Shown: positions 34,971-44,844 of the stretch, piece by piece | Layout of the letters: every line of letters starts with the position of its first letter | Position numbering within the stretch: position 1 is the first letter of the stretch | Source: Mesobacterium pallidum | Lineage (GTDB): Bacteria > Pseudomonadota > Alphaproteobacteria > Rhodobacterales > Rhodobacteraceae | Reading direction: 5' to 3' | NCBI RefSeq assembly: GCF_019966535.1 | Contig: NZ_JAIMID010000008.1 | Span: 62,001 to 126,000 of the forward strand | Length of the DNA: 64,000 nucleotides | Position numbers and translations under genes: made by a program | The notes under the pieces: generated by a model | Databases searched by the model: none | What the model saw: the letters and a program-made list of their open reading frames with translations, nothing else | Told to the model about the DNA's origin: nothing

Positions 34971-35566
34971 GCATCTATATCCTTGCGAAGGCTGAAGAAA
35001 TTCAGCAATTCGAGCAGTGGCAGCCCCATGACCGCGAAATGGTCGCCCTCGATCCGGGCGAAGAGGCGCACGCCCTCTTCTTCCAGCTTGTAACCGCCGA
35101 CCGAATGACGGATCGAGTCCCAGTTCCGCGCCAGGTAGGCGTCGAGATAGTCGTCCGAGAAGTCCCGCATCCAGAGGCGGACGGTGGCGACGTGGCGCCA
35201 GATCGGCTGGCCCTCGTGGAACAGCACGGCGGCGGAATGCAGCATGTGCTTTTCATTCCGCAGGGCTGTCAGCTGCGCGCGCGCCTCGTCCACATCGCGG
35301 GGCTTGTCGAAGAGCCGGCCGTTCAGGTCCAGCGTCTGGTCACAGCCCAGCACCATCGCCTCGGGCTGCATCCGGCCGACCTTGCCCGCCTTGGCCTCGG
35401 CCAGCGCATCGGCGATGTCGCGGGGGCGCGTGCCCTCGGCCAGCAGGCTTTGCTTGATCATGTCCTCGTCGACGCGAGGCTTGCGCACCTCGATCGTCAG
35501 CCCCGCGTTGCGCAAAAGCTGCGCACGGATCTCGGAGCCAGAAGCAAGGACGAGGGGCAAGGGCAT
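34967..35566 (-). CDS. maf: Maf-family nucleotide pyrophosphatase
   Basis: Maf proteins hydrolyse non-canonical or excess nucleoside triphosphates; YhdE-type and YceF-type members differ in preference and I cannot assign which this is. The 199-residue protein starts PLVLASGSEIRAQLLRNAGL, with the conserved S-R/E loop, then KVRQ-like LAEAKA and VLGCDQTLDL. It is the first gene of the leftward operon and the left border of the proposed origin. In many alphaproteobacteria a ppsR (DUF299) gene lies between maf and the origin; it is missing here. Confidence 0.94.
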   Translation of the reverse strand: MPLPLVLASGSEIRAQLLRNAGLTIEVRKPRVDEDMIKQSLLAEGTRPRDIADALAEAKAGKVGRMQPEAMVLGCDQTLDLNGRLFDKPRDVDEARAQLTALRNEKHMLHSAAVLFHEGQPIWRHVATVRLWMRDFSDDYLDAYLARNWDSIRHSVGGYKLEEEGVRLFARIEGDHFAVMGLPLLELLNFFSLRKDIDA

Positions 35567-35975
35567 GTGGACAGATCAGGGGATGAGGCTGTGGGACGGC
35601 ATGTGACGGTTTGTGGGGTTTCGTTCGCATTTTGGCAAGGGACGTTAAGATCCCGGAAACCCCCTCACGCCCTCGATGGGTTCTCCTTCCGTGGACGGGA
35701 TAAATCCGCGCCTGTGTCCAAAACGGTGACCCCCAAGCCGCTCACAAGGTTTTCCACCGGTGAGGACGAAGCTTTTTAAGGTCAAATGCCTGACAAGTTT
35801 GTATTAAATTCAATCGCTCAAGGTAAGCCGGACCGGGCGCGCCATCTTATCCCGATGTGGAGAACTGGTGGACAAGCGAGTAATCCACCGATTGGCTGCC
35901 CCCTACTTAAAACAACAATCTTTCTAAACTTTCTATTTATTCTTAGAGAGGGGAAACCCTGACCCCGAGGCGCCC
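35567..35975. other. oriC: Putative chromosomal replication origin (oriC)
   Basis: This is the longest clearly AT-rich gene-free gap in the core part of the window, and transcription diverges from it (maf operon left, hemJ-rho right). Matches to the DnaA box TTATCCACA: TGTGGAGAA at 35856-35864 (8/9), TTATCCCGA 35847-35855, GGTGGACAA 35867-35875, TAATCCACC 35881-35889 and TTTTCCACC 35750-35758 (each 7/9). Four lie within 43 bp. Directly beside them is an AT-rich stretch (35904-35946, with TTTCTAAACTTTCTATTTAT), a candidate unwinding element; another AT-rich patch is at 35793-35813. The maf side and the nearby parS/parAB fit the known alphaproteobacterial origin neighbourhood (hemE/ppsR/maf). 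Confidence 0.75.
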
Positions 35976-36425
35976 ATGTCCGATCTCCTGGCCCTGGCCT
36001 ATCCTTACGTGAAAGCCTTTCACATCATGGCGGTGATGTCCTGGATGGCTGGCCTGTTCTACCTGCCGCGCCTCTTCGTGCATCACACCGAACAGGCCGA
36101 GGTCGGCAGCGAGATGGACCGCACCTTCCAGATGATGGAGCAGAAACTGCTGCGCCTAATCATGAACCCGGCAATGATCGCGACCTGGATCGCGGGGCTG
36201 TGCCTGGTCTTCACCCCGGGCATCGTCGACTGGTCATCGGTCTGGCCCTGGACCAAGGCGGCGGCGGTGCTGGTCATGACCTGGTTTCACCACTGGCTGG
36301 GCCTGCGCCGCAAGGACTTCGTCGCCGGGACCAACACCCGCCCCGGTCGGACCTACCGGATGATGAACGAGGTCCCGACGCTGCTGATGATCGTGATCGT
36401 GCTCAGCGTCGTGGTGAAATTCTGA
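35976..36425 (+). CDS. hemJ: Protoporphyrinogen IX oxidase HemJ
   Basis: HemJ oxidises protoporphyrinogen IX to protoporphyrin IX in the inner membrane, the penultimate step of haem synthesis. The 149-residue four-helix protein has the conserved KAFHIMAVMSWMAGLFYLPRLFVHH (His in helix 1), a middle MEQKLLRLIMNPAM block, and the late RTYRMMNEVPTL signature. It is first to the right of the proposed origin. Many relatives have hemE or hemH nearby; they are not in this window. Confidence 0.93.
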   Translation: MSDLLALAYPYVKAFHIMAVMSWMAGLFYLPRLFVHHTEQAEVGSEMDRTFQMMEQKLLRLIMNPAMIATWIAGLCLVFTPGIVDWSSVWPWTKAAAVLVMTWFHHWLGLRRKDFVAGTNTRPGRTYRMMNEVPTLLMIVIVLSVVVKF

Positions 36426-36429
36426 ACGA

Positions 36430-36457
36430 TTGACTTTCGCTGCCGCCTCGCTGTAAG
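36430..36457 (+). promoter_or_regulatory. Candidate rho promoter
   Basis: TTGACT (36430-36435) and TGTAAG (36452-36457) are separated by 16 bp, about 100 bp before the rho ATG. AAGGAC (36455-36460) and GTCCTT (36479-36484) could form a leader stem. Rho often regulates its own leader, so a leader element is plausible. Confidence 0.35.
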
Positions 36458-36556
36458 GACCTGCAGCACACGGCCCCAGTCCTTGGGGACCCGTCTTCCC
36501 ATTTGCCATCACGCGATGCTGGACCGCCCGGTCCTCCGCCCGAGGAGCTGCCTCCG

Positions 36557-37846
36557 ATGAACGACGAAATCGACACGATCACCGAATGCCTGGCGCTGGC
36601 CGATCTCAAGGCGCAAAGCCCCAAGGTCCTGTTGGCCATGGCCGAGGAGCTCGAGATCGAGAACGCCTCGACCATGCGCAAGGGCGAGATGATGTTCCAG
36701 ATCCTGCGCGAACGCGCGGATGAAGGCTGGCAGATCTCGGGCGACGGCGTGCTCGAAGTGCTTCAGGACGGCTTCGGCTTCCTGCGCTCGCCCGAGGCGA
36801 ACTACCTGCCGGGCCCGGACGACATTTACGTGTCGCCCGACATGATCCGCAAATGGTCGCTGCGCACCGGCGACACGATCGAGGGCGAGATCAAGGCACC
36901 CGACGAGAACGAACGCTATTTCGCGCTGACCGACGTCACCCTGATCAACTTCGAAGATCCGGAAAAGGCGCGCCACAAGGTCAGTTTCGACAACCTGACG
37001 CCGCTTTATCCCGACGAGCGCTTCAAGCTGGAAATCGAGGACCCGACAATCAAGGACCGCTCGGCCCGGATCATCGACCTGGTGGCGCCCATCGGCAAGG
37101 GCCAGCGCTCGCTGATCGTGGCCCCGCCGCGCACCGGCAAGACCGTTCTGCTGCAGAACATCGCCCACTCGATCGAGACCAACCACCCCGAGTGCTACCT
37201 GATCGTCCTTCTGATCGACGAACGCCCCGAGGAAGTCACCGATATGCAGCGCTCGGTGAAGGGCGAGGTCATCTCTTCGACCTTCGACGAACCGGCGACC
37301 CGCCACGTGGCCGTGTCCGAGATGGTCATCGAAAAGGCCAAGCGTCTGGTCGAGCATAAGCGAGATGTTGTGATCCTTCTCGATTCGATCACAAGACTTG
37401 GTCGCGCCTTCAACACCGTAGTGCCGTCTTCGGGCAAGGTCCTGACCGGCGGTGTGGACGCCAACGCGCTGCAACGGCCCAAGCGGTTCTTCGGTGCGGC
37501 CCGGAATATCGAGGAAGGCGGCTCGCTGACCATCATCTCGACCGCGCTGATCGACACCGGTAGCCGGATGGACGAGGTGATCTTCGAAGAATTCAAGGGC
37601 ACCGGCAACTCCGAGATCATCCTGGATCGCAAGGTGGCCGACAAGCGCGTCTTCCCGGCGATCGACATCCTCAAGTCCGGCACCCGGAAAGAGGACCTGC
37701 TGATCGACAAGGTGGACCTGCAGAAGACCTTTGTCCTGAGGCGGATCCTGAACCCGATGGGCACGACCGATGCCGTCGAGTTCCTGATCTCCAAGCTCAA
37801 GCAGACCAAGTCGAACGCCGAATTCTTCGACTCGATGAACACCTGA
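36557..37846 (+). CDS. rho: Transcription termination factor Rho
   Basis: Rho is the hexameric RNA helicase that ends transcription at rut sites. The product (429 residues) has the N-terminal domain, the primary RNA-binding region ([23 protein letters not shown]), Walker A ([11 protein letters not shown]), Walker B ([15 protein letters not shown]), the Q-loop ([11 protein letters not shown]) and the R-loop ([12 protein letters not shown]). The ATG at 36557 has a GAGGAG site; in-frame codons upstream are not conserved. mnmE begins 10 bp after its stop. Confidence 0.98.
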   Translation: MNDEIDTITECLALADLKAQSPKVLLAMAEELEIENASTMRKGEMMFQILRERADEGWQISGDGVLEVLQDGFGFLRSPEANYLPGPDDIYVSPDMIRKWSLRTGDTIEGEIKAPDENERYFALTDVTLINFEDPEKARHKVSFDNLTPLYPDERFKLEIEDPTIKDRSARIIDLVAPIGKGQRSLIVAPPRTGKTVLLQNIAHSIETNHPECYLIVLLIDERPEEVTDMQRSVKGEVISSTFDEPATRHVAVSEMVIEKAKRLVEHKRDVVILLDSITRLGRAFNTVVPSSGKVLTGGVDANALQRPKRFFGAARNIEEGGSLTIISTALIDTGSRMDEVIFEEFKGTGNSEIILDRKVADKRVFPAIDILKSGTRKEDLLIDKVDLQKTFVLRRILNPMGTTDAVEFLISKLKQTKSNAEFFDSMNT

Positions 37847-37856
37847 CGGGGTTCCC

Positions 37857-39143
37857 ATGGACACAATCTTTGCGCTTGCCACGGCCCGCGGAAAGGCCGG
37901 GGTGGCGGTCGTGCGCGTCTCGGGCCCCGAGGCGTTCGCGGCCGGCACGGCGCTGTGCGGCGCCCTGCCCGCCCCGCGGCACAGCGCGCTGCGTCGATTG
38001 ACAGATCCGGCCGGGGCCTTGATCGACGAGGCCCTGGTTCTGTGCTTCGAAGCCGGCCACAGCTTTACCGGTGAGCCGGTGGTTGAATTGCAGATGCACG
38101 GCAGTACCAGCGTCGTGTCCTATGTCCTGTCCCTTCTTGGCGACATGCCCGGACTGCGCCACGCCGAGGCCGGGGAATTCACGCGTCGCGCACTAGAGAA
38201 CGGCCGGTTGGACCTGACGCAGGTCGAGGGCTTGGCTGACCTCATTGACGCCGAAACCGAGATGCAGCGCCGGCAGGCTGTCCGCGTGATGTCGGGCGAA
38301 CTGGCACAGCGCGCCGAGGCTTGGCGGGCGAACCTGTTGCGCGCGGCCGCCCTGCTTGAAGCGACCATCGATTTCGCCGACGAAGAGGTGCCCGAGGACG
38401 TGACGCCCGAGGTGGTGGATCTGGTCTCGCGCACCTTGACCGAGCTGCGCCGGGATGAACGCGGTGTGAAAATCGCGGAACGGATCCGGCATGGCTTCGA
38501 GGTTGCCATCGTCGGCGCGCCAAACGTCGGAAAGTCCACCCTTTTGAACGCGCTGGCCGGTAGAGATGCGGCCATCACGTCCGAGATCGCCGGAACGACC
38601 CGCGATGTGATCGAGGTGCGGATGGAAGTGGACGGCTTTCCCGTGACCTTCCTGGATACCGCGGGGCTGAGAGAGACGGATGACGTGGTCGAGGCAATCG
38701 GCGTGGCCCGTGCGCGTGACAGGGCCAGGCAAGCGGATCTGAGGGTCTTTCTTGCAGCTGAAACGGACGTTGAAACGTCGCTATGGCAAGAGGGTGATAT
38801 TCGATTCACGCCAAAGGCCGACCTGGTTAAAGATGAGCCTCAGTCAATTTCGGGCCGAACGGGCCAGGGGATTGATTCTCTCCTGCGTCACCTGTCGACC
38901 GTGTTTGCCGACCGGATCGTTGGCAGTGGCCTGGCCATTCGCGAACGCCACCGCGTCGCGCTGGCGTCTGCCGCAGATGCCTTGGACGCGGCGCTGCCTT
39001 TGATTGCCCAAGGTCCGGTCACCTATGATATAGCTGCCGAAGAACTCCACCGGGGGATTCGCGCGCTGCATATGCTGATCGGGCGTGTGGATGTGGAAAC
39101 GGTGCTCGGTGAGATCTTCTCGAGCTTTTGCGTCGGCAAGTAA
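37857..39143 (+). CDS. mnmE: tRNA modification GTPase MnmE
   Basis: MnmE with MnmG installs the carboxymethylaminomethyl group at U34 of several tRNAs. The 428-residue protein has the N-terminal formyl-THF-binding domain ([23 protein letters not shown]), a helical domain and the G domain: G1 [10 protein letters not shown]2 GTTRD, G3 [10 protein letters not shown]. The C-terminal Cys of FCVGK is the family's conserved terminal motif. mnmG follows after only 3 bp. Codon usage is somewhat less GC-biased than in neighbouring genes. Confidence 0.97.
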   Translation: MDTIFALATARGKAGVAVVRVSGPEAFAAGTALCGALPAPRHSALRRLTDPAGALIDEALVLCFEAGHSFTGEPVVELQMHGSTSVVSYVLSLLGDMPGLRHAEAGEFTRRALENGRLDLTQVEGLADLIDAETEMQRRQAVRVMSGELAQRAEAWRANLLRAAALLEATIDFADEEVPEDVTPEVVDLVSRTLTELRRDERGVKIAERIRHGFEVAIVGAPNVGKSTLLNALAGRDAAITSEIAGTTRDVIEVRMEVDGFPVTFLDTAGLRETDDVVEAIGVARARDRARQADLRVFLAAETDVETSLWQEGDIRFTPKADLVKDEPQSISGRTGQGIDSLLRHLSTVFADRIVGSGLAIRERHRVALASAADALDAALPLIAQGPVTYDIAAEELHRGIRALHMLIGRVDVETVLGEIFSSFCVGK

Positions 39144-39146
39144 GGA

Positions 39147-41024
39147 GTGTTTCACGTGAAACATCTGGATTTCGATGTCATCGTCGTTGGTGGCGGCCAT
39201 GCGGGGACCGAGGCCGCCCATGCGTCAGCGCGCATGGGGGCCCGAACCGCGCTGGTTACGCTCAAGCGTGCCGGTATCGGCGTGATGTCCTGCAATCCTG
39301 CGATTGGCGGGCTGGGCAAAGGCCACCTGGTGCGCGAGATTGATGCACTGGATGGTGTCATGGGTCGTGTCGCCGATGCAGCCGGGATCCAGTTTCGGCT
39401 GCTGAACCGCCGAAAGGGGCCGGCCGTTCAGGGACCCCGCGCGCAGTCGGACCGCAAGGTCTACCGGGAACGGATGCTGCAGGTGACCGAAGCCCAGCCG
39501 CAACTTGCCATCTTAGAAGGTGAAGTTGTCGATTTCCGTCTGGACGGAGAGCGCATCGCCGGCGTTGTGCTGGCAGACGGCTCCGAGCTGTCGTCTCGGG
39601 CGGTTGTTCTGACCACGGGCACCTTCCTGAAGGGTGTCATCCATATCGGCGACGTGAGCCGTCCCGGAGGTCGAATGGGCGACGACCCGTCCGTGCGCCT
39701 GGCCGAGCGGCTCAATGACATGGGACTTCTGATGGGGCGGCTCAAGACGGGGACCCCGCCCCGTCTGCGCAGTTCGACCATCGCTTGGGACAAGCTGGAA
39801 AGCCAACCGGGCGACGATGAGCCGGTGATGTTCTCGTTCCTGTCCAAGCGGCCGGAGATCGCGCAGGTGTCCTGCGGGATCACCCACACGAACGCGCAAA
39901 CACATGACATCATTCGGGAAAACCTTGCTCGCTCCGCGATGTACGGGGGGCATATCGACGGAATCGGACCGCGCTACTGCCCCTCGATCGAGGACAAGAT
40001 CGTGCGGTTCGCGGACAAGACCTCGCACCAGATCTTCCTCGAGCCCGAAGGACTGGACGCCGAAACTGTCTATCCCAACGGGATCTCGACCTCTTTGCCG
40101 CTCGATGTGCAAGAGGACTATGTGCATTCGATCTTCGGGCTCGAGGCGGCCGAGATCATGCAGCCCGGCTACGCCATCGAGTATGACTATGTCGACCCAC
40201 GGTCCTTGGACCTGACGCTTTCGGTGCGGGACCAGCACGGGCTCTACCTGGCCGGCCAGATCAACGGCACGACCGGCTACGAAGAGGCGGCGGCACAAGG
40301 TATGGTCGCGGGCTTGAACGCTGCGGCGCGCGCCTTGAACCGGGACTCCGTCCAATTCAGCCGGACTGACAGTTACATCGGCGTGATGATTGACGACCTG
40401 ACCACCCGCGGCGTGACGGAGCCCTATCGCATGTTCACATCCCGCGCCGAGTTTCGCTTGAGCCTTCGGGCGGACAATGCGGATCAACGGCTGACGGACA
40501 TGGGCCGTAAGATCGGCTGCGTCGGGGATACGCGTTGGACCGCCTATTCCGCCAAGCATGCGGCGTTGGAACATGCGCGGGACCGGTTGCAAGCGCGGAC
40601 TTTCACACCAAGCGAATTGCGGGATGCCGGGATCAAGGTGGGACAGGATGGCGCGCGCCGCTCGGCCTATGACGTGCTGGCATTTCCCGATGTTGACTTC
40701 GGTACCGTCCGTCAGCTCGACGGGTCTTGGAACGACATTCCGGCCGAGATCAGCCAGCAGCTCGAGCGGGATGCCCTTTATTCCAATTACATCGAGCGCC
40801 AGAAGCGCGAGGTTGAGGGCATGCGTCGCGACGAACAGCACGGGATTCCCGCAGATTTCGATTTCGGCGCGATTTCCGGCCTGTCCAACGAGTTGCGCAC
40901 CAAGCTGGATCGGGTGCGACCTTCGACCTTGGCGCAAGCTGAGCGTGTCGAAGGAATGACGCCGGCTGCGCTGACGTTGATCCTTGCGAAACTCAGGCAG
41001 TCGAAACGTGAGCGCTCGGCATGA
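39147..41024 (+). CDS. mnmG: tRNA uridine-5-carboxymethylaminomethyl modification enzyme MnmG (GidA)
   Basis: This FAD enzyme is the partner of MnmE. The 625 residues contain the dinucleotide motif [12 protein letters not shown] (about 13-24), the block [22 protein letters not shown] with the conserved cysteine, and the GidA-associated C-terminal helices. The start is GTG at 39147: GTG-TTT-CAC-GTG-AAA-CAT, giving MFHVKH. These first codons are a parS site (39148-39163), so the gene's 5' end doubles as a ParB-binding site. The stop overlaps rsmG. Confidence 0.97.
   Translation: MFHVKHLDFDVIVVGGGHAGTEAAHASARMGARTALVTLKRAGIGVMSCNPAIGGLGKGHLVREIDALDGVMGRVADAAGIQFRLLNRRKGPAVQGPRAQSDRKVYRERMLQVTEAQPQLAILEGEVVDFRLDGERIAGVVLADGSELSSRAVVLTTGTFLKGVIHIGDVSRPGGRMGDDPSVRLAERLNDMGLLMGRLKTGTPPRLRSSTIAWDKLESQPGDDEPVMFSFLSKRPEIAQVSCGITHTNAQTHDIIRENLARSAMYGGHIDGIGPRYCPSIEDKIVRFADKTSHQIFLEPEGLDAETVYPNGISTSLPLDVQEDYVHSIFGLEAAEIMQPGYAIEYDYVDPRSLDLTLSVRDQHGLYLAGQINGTTGYEEAAAQGMVAGLNAAARALNRDSVQFSRTDSYIGVMIDDLTTRGVTEPYRMFTSRAEFRLSLRADNADQRLTDMGRKIGCVGDTRWTAYSAKHAALEHARDRLQARTFTPSELRDAGIKVGQDGARRSAYDVLAFPDVDFGTVRQLDGSWNDIPAEISQQLERDALYSNYIERQKREVEGMRRDEQHGIPADFDFGAISGLSNELRTKLDRVRPSTLAQAERVEGMTPAALTLILAKLRQSKRERSA
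39148..39163. promoter_or_regulatory. parS: parS site 1 (ParB-binding centromere)
   Basis: TGTTTCACGTGAAACA is a perfect 16-bp palindrome and exactly matches the canonical ParB site. It lies within the first codons of mnmG, about 2.3 kb before parA. The translated frame reads FHVKH. Confidence 0.95.
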
Positions 41025-41632
41025 CGGCGCCTGGCCTGGGGGATGTTTCACGTGAAACATTGGATCGTCTTGACGCGTTCGAAGCCCTGGTGGCGAAGTG
41101 GACGCGCAGGATCAACCTGGTCGCGCCATCAACCCTGCCCGACATTCGAACCCGCCACACCCTTGATTCGACACAGGTTTTCGACCTGGCACCACGAATT
41201 GCCCGTACTTGGGTGGATCTTGGCAGCGGCGGGGGCTTTCCCGGCATCATTTGTGCCATCCTCGCCAAAGACCTTGCGCCCGAGACGACCTTTCACCTGA
41301 TCGAGTCGGATACGAGGAAGGCGACCTTCCTGCGCACCGCCATCCGGGACCTGGGCCTTCAGGCTCAGGTTCACGCAAGGCGCATCGAGCAGGTGCAGGA
41401 CCTGAAGGCGGAGGTGGTGACCGCACGCGCCCTGGCCGACTTGGCCCGTTTGCTCGACCTGTCGGAGCCGTATCGCCAGGACGATACCGTCCTGTTGTTT
41501 CCCAAGGGTCAAAGCTGGCGATCCGAAGTCGAAGAGGCGCGGAATCATTGGTCATTCGACCTCGAAACCTGTACAAGTAAAACCAATCCAGCAGCTTCCA
41601 TCCTCAAGATCACCGGAGTCGCGCGTGTCTGA
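41021..41632 (+). CDS. rsmG: 16S rRNA (guanine-527-N7)-methyltransferase RsmG (GidB)
   Basis: RsmG methylates G527 of 16S rRNA; loss gives low-level streptomycin resistance in other bacteria. The 203-residue protein has [11 protein letters not shown] as SAM motif I and [13 protein letters not shown] as motif II. Its ATG overlaps the mnmG stop (ATGA). Codons 9-13 encode VSRET, which is parS site 2 in a different reading frame from that of site 1. The end overlaps the parA start. Confidence 0.95.
   Translation: MTAPGLGDVSRETLDRLDAFEALVAKWTRRINLVAPSTLPDIRTRHTLDSTQVFDLAPRIARTWVDLGSGGGFPGIICAILAKDLAPETTFHLIESDTRKATFLRTAIRDLGLQAQVHARRIEQVQDLKAEVVTARALADLARLLDLSEPYRQDDTVLLFPKGQSWRSEVEEARNHWSFDLETCTSKTNPAASILKITGVARV
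41044..41059. promoter_or_regulatory. parS: parS site 2 (ParB-binding centromere)
   Basis: A second perfect TGTTTCACGTGAAACA lies inside rsmG, 1.9 kb from site 1 and 0.6 kb before parA. Here it reads as VSRET. Confidence 0.95.
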
Positions 41633-42434
41633 TTTTTCTTCGCCTGGCGGCACAAAAATCATCGCTATTGCCAACCAAAAAGGGGGTGTCGGCAAGACCA
41701 CCACCACGATCAACCTGGGTGCAGCGCTGACCGAACTGGGTCAGAAGGTCCTTGTGATCGACCTCGATCCGCAGGGCAATGCCTCCACCGGCCTGGGTCT
41801 CGAGGCGCAGGATCGTGACCTGACGACCTACGAGCTGCTGCTCGACGATATCGACGTGCTCGAGGCGATCGTGCCGTCCGACACGCCCAACCTGTCGATC
41901 ATCCCGGCCACGGTCGACTTGAGTTCGGCTGATATCGAGCTGATTTCGAACGAAAAGCGCAGCTTCCTGTTGCGGGATGCATTGCGCCAGGTGTCCCTGG
42001 CTCAGATGAACTGGGATTACATCCTGATCGACTGCCCGCCGTCGCTGAACCTTCTGACCGTGAACGCTTTTGTTGCGGCGGACAGCGTGCTTGTCCCGCT
42101 GCAAAGCGAGTTCTTCGCGCTCGAAGGGCTCAGTCAGCTCATGTTGACGATCCGCGAGATCCGGCACAGCGCGAACCCTGCCTTGCGGATCGAGGGCGTC
42201 GTCCTGACCATGTACGACATCCGCAACAAGCTGTCGCAGCAGGTCGAGGCGGATGCGCGCGACAACCTGGGCCAGCTGGTGTTCCAGACCGTGATCCCGC
42301 GCAATGTCCGTGTCAGCGAGGCGCCGTCCTACGCGATGCCGGTGCTGAGCTATGACACGAATTCGAAGGGCGCGATGGCCTATCGCAGCCTCGCCCACGA
42401 ACTGATGAAGAATAACGCCACGCTGGCGGCCTGA
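41625..42434 (+). CDS. parA: Chromosome-partitioning ATPase ParA (Soj)
   Basis: ParA is the Walker-type ATPase that moves ParB-parS complexes and so segregates new origins. The deviant Walker A KGGVGKTT lies at residues 19-26, with switch motifs VIDLDPQGNAST and LIDCPPSL. The length of 269 is standard for chromosomal ParA. A GTG start at 41625 overlaps the rsmG stop by 8 bp. parB follows after 10 bp. Confidence 0.97.
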   Translation: MSDFSSPGGTKIIAIANQKGGVGKTTTTINLGAALTELGQKVLVIDLDPQGNASTGLGLEAQDRDLTTYELLLDDIDVLEAIVPSDTPNLSIIPATVDLSSADIELISNEKRSFLLRDALRQVSLAQMNWDYILIDCPPSLNLLTVNAFVAADSVLVPLQSEFFALEGLSQLMLTIREIRHSANPALRIEGVVLTMYDIRNKLSQQVEADARDNLGQLVFQTVIPRNVRVSEAPSYAMPVLSYDTNSKGAMAYRSLAHELMKNNATLAA

Positions 42435-42444
42435 GGAGACGCAG

Positions 42445-43326
42445 ATGAACGACAGGACAAAGACCCGCGGGCTGGGCCGCGGCCTTTCCGCGCTTATGGC
42501 AGATGTGGGCCCGGTTGAGCAGCAGGGCGAAGCCCGTCGGGCAGAGGCGATGGTCCCGGTCGAAAAGATCTTCCCGAATCCTGACCAACCGCGTCGCACC
42601 TTCACGCCCGACCAGCTGGACGACCTGGCCAATTCGATCCGCACCAAGGGCGTGATCCAGCCGCTGATCGTGCGCGCCCGCCCAGAGCAACCCGGCACCT
42701 ATGAAATCGTGGCCGGCGAACGTCGCTGGCGCGCTGCCCAACTGGCGCAACTGCATGAATTGCCCGTGCTGGTGCGCAATTTTACGGATACCGAAGTTCT
42801 TGAAGTCGCGATCATCGAGAACATCCAACGCGAGAACCTCAACCCGATCGAAGAAGCGGCGGGCTATCGTCAGCTGATGGACCGGTTCGGCCATACGCAG
42901 GAGAAGATGGCCGAAGCGCTTGGCAAAAGCCGCAGCCATATCGCCAACCTGCTCCGTCTGCTGAACCTTCCCGGCGAAGTGATCGAAATGGTGCGCGACG
43001 GGGATCTCACCGCCGGCCATGCCCGGACGCTGATCACCTCCGAGAACCCGGTGGGCCTGGCGCAGCAGATCGTCTCGCGCGGGCTGTCGGTGCGAGAGGC
43101 CGAGAAACTGGCCAAGGGGCCGGTTGCCCCGAAACCCGCCGCGCCCCGCCCGCCGAAATCGGAAAAGGATGCCGACACCCGCGCGATCGAAGGCGACCTG
43201 AGCGCCACGCTGAAGATGAAGGTCAGCATCGACCACAAGCCGGGGACCGAAGGCGGCACGGTGACGATCACCTACCAGACGCTGGAAGAGCTCGACGATC
43301 TCTGCCGGATGCTCAGCGGCGGCTGA
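42445..43326 (+). CDS. parB: Chromosome-partitioning protein ParB (Spo0J)
   Basis: ParB is a CTPase clamp that loads at parS and spreads. The 293 residues have an N-terminal ParA-stimulating region (KTRGLGRGLSALMAD), the CTP-binding region (ANSIRTKGVIQPLIVR, GERRWRAAQLA, ENIQRENLNPIEEA), the helix-turn-helix (LGKSRSHIANLLRLLNLP) and a C-terminal dimerisation domain. Its two cognate sites lie 1.4 and 3.3 kb upstream. Confidence 0.97.
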   Translation: MNDRTKTRGLGRGLSALMADVGPVEQQGEARRAEAMVPVEKIFPNPDQPRRTFTPDQLDDLANSIRTKGVIQPLIVRARPEQPGTYEIVAGERRWRAAQLAQLHELPVLVRNFTDTEVLEVAIIENIQRENLNPIEEAAGYRQLMDRFGHTQEKMAEALGKSRSHIANLLRLLNLPGEVIEMVRDGDLTAGHARTLITSENPVGLAQQIVSRGLSVREAEKLAKGPVAPKPAAPRPPKSEKDADTRAIEGDLSATLKMKVSIDHKPGTEGGTVTITYQTLEELDDLCRMLSGG

Positions 43327-43329
43327 GCC

Positions 43330-43683
43330 TCACATATTGGGCCGCGTCCAGATGAAGATCAGCACGCAGCCCAGCGTCACGGCCTGGATCGCCAGAACGA
43401 CGGTCTTGACGTCGAGGTAGAGCGACAGCCCGAAAACCGCCGCGATAGAGACAGTGGCCCAGCGTTTCGCGCTGGGCCGGATCGCACCAGAGCGGTTCCA
43501 ATCCTCGATCATCGGACCAAAGACGCGGTGCTCGATCAGCCAGGCGTGCATCTTCTCGGAGGAGCGGGCAAAGCAGAACGCGGCCAGCAGCATGAAGGGC
43601 ACGGTGGGCAACAGCGGCAACACCACGCCGATCAGCCCCAGCCCGAGGGCGGTCAATCCGCACAGGAACCAGATCGGCCGCAT
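43330..43683 (-). CDS. DUF454 (YbaN-like) inner-membrane protein
   Basis: The 117-residue product has three to four membrane helices and the DUF454 pattern GLIGVVLPLLPTVPFMLLAAFCFARSS followed by HRVFGPMIEDW. Function is unknown; YbaN-like genes often lie beside housekeeping or haem genes. It starts 6 bp after the hemW stop and ends 3 bp from the parB stop (convergent). Confidence 0.88.
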   Translation of the reverse strand: MRPIWFLCGLTALGLGLIGVVLPLLPTVPFMLLAAFCFARSSEKMHAWLIEHRVFGPMIEDWNRSGAIRPSAKRWATVSIAAVFGLSLYLDVKTVVLAIQAVTLGCVLIFIWTRPNM

Positions 43684-43689
43684 ATCCGC

Positions 43690-44844
43690 TTACTCCACGA
43701 CCAGTTCACGCAGCACCGCGTTCAGCAGCACCCGCCCCTGCTGCGTCGCGATCAGCCGGGGGCCAGGCTTCAGCATCCCCATTTCCGTCAGCCTGTCGAT
43801 GGCATTTGGGTTCAAAGGCGCCCCGTTCAGCGCGGCAAAGCGCGCCGGATCGATCCCCTCGCCCAGCCGCATGCCCATCAAAAGCATCTCGAGCGCCTGT
43901 TCGGTGCCGTCCAGCACCTCCCAGCTTTCACTTTTCCCATGAATACTCAAATTTTCCAGCCACTTGCCAGGAATACGCTCGGCCTCGGTGGCGTGCTTCA
44001 CCCCGTCAAGTGTCACCCGCCCATGGGCACCCGGCCCAATGCCCACGTAATCGCCGTAGCGCCAATAGACCAGGTTGTGCCGGCTCTCCGCGCCGGGTCG
44101 CGCGTGGTTCGAAACCTCGTAGTTGAGCAAACCGGCTTCGCCACATAGATCTTGTGTCAGATCATACATGTCGGCGGAGATATCTTCGTCCGGCAGACCA
44201 TGTAGTCCGCCGCGCGCAAAGCGGTCGCCAAAGGCGGTGCCCGGCTCGATCGTCAGCTGGTACATCGACAGGTGATCGACGGCCATCTCAAGCGCCTCGG
44301 TCAGCTCCGACCGCCAATCGTGCAAAGTCTGATCCTGCCGGGCATAGATCAGGTCGAAACTCACCCGGTCGAACTGCGCGCGGGCGATGTCGAAAGCGGC
44401 GCGGGCCTCTTCGACCGAATGCAGACGACCCAGACGGCGCAAATCGCGGTTGTTCAGAGCCTGAATGCCCATCGAAACCCGGTTCACGCCCGCCTGGGCA
44501 TAACCCCGGAACCGTCCCGCCTCGACCGAGCCGGGGTTGGCTTCCAGCGTCACCTCGAGGTCATTGGCCAAAGGCCAGGCGCGGCGGACGGCGGTCAGCA
44601 CGGCATCGACTGTCTCGGGCGCCATCAGCGACGGGGTGCCCCCGCCAAAGAACACGGAATTCAGCACGCGCGGGCCGGTCAGGGCGGCCATGCGCTCGAT
44701 CTCGGCCACGTAGGCCGCCGCCCAGCGATCCTGGTCGATGAAGGCGGCGACGTGGGAGTTGAAATCGCAATAGGGGCATTTCGACTGGCACCAGGGCCAG
44801 TGGATATAAAGGCCGAAGCCTCCGTTCTGCCAATCCTCAGCCAA
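43690..44844 (-). CDS. hemW: HemW-like radical SAM haem chaperone
   Basis: HemW binds haem and supplies it to respiratory enzymes; older annotations call it oxygen-independent coproporphyrinogen oxidase. The 384-residue protein has the radical SAM CX3CX2C motif in WCQSKCPYCDFNSH (C19, C23, C26) and the HemW-specific C-terminal domain. The lack of the extra N-terminal cysteine region of HemN supports HemW. It overlaps the rdgB stop by 8 bp in the rph-rdgB-hemW-DUF454 operon. Confidence 0.92.
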   Translation of the reverse strand: MAEDWQNGGFGLYIHWPWCQSKCPYCDFNSHVAAFIDQDRWAAAYVAEIERMAALTGPRVLNSVFFGGGTPSLMAPETVDAVLTAVRRAWPLANDLEVTLEANPGSVEAGRFRGYAQAGVNRVSMGIQALNNRDLRRLGRLHSVEEARAAFDIARAQFDRVSFDLIYARQDQTLHDWRSELTEALEMAVDHLSMYQLTIEPGTAFGDRFARGGLHGLPDEDISADMYDLTQDLCGEAGLLNYEVSNHARPGAESRHNLVYWRYGDYVGIGPGAHGRVTLDGVKHATEAERIPGKWLENLSIHGKSESWEVLDGTEQALEMLLMGMRLGEGIDPARFAALNGAPLNPNAIDRLTEMGMLKPGPRLIATQQGRVLLNAVLRELVVE

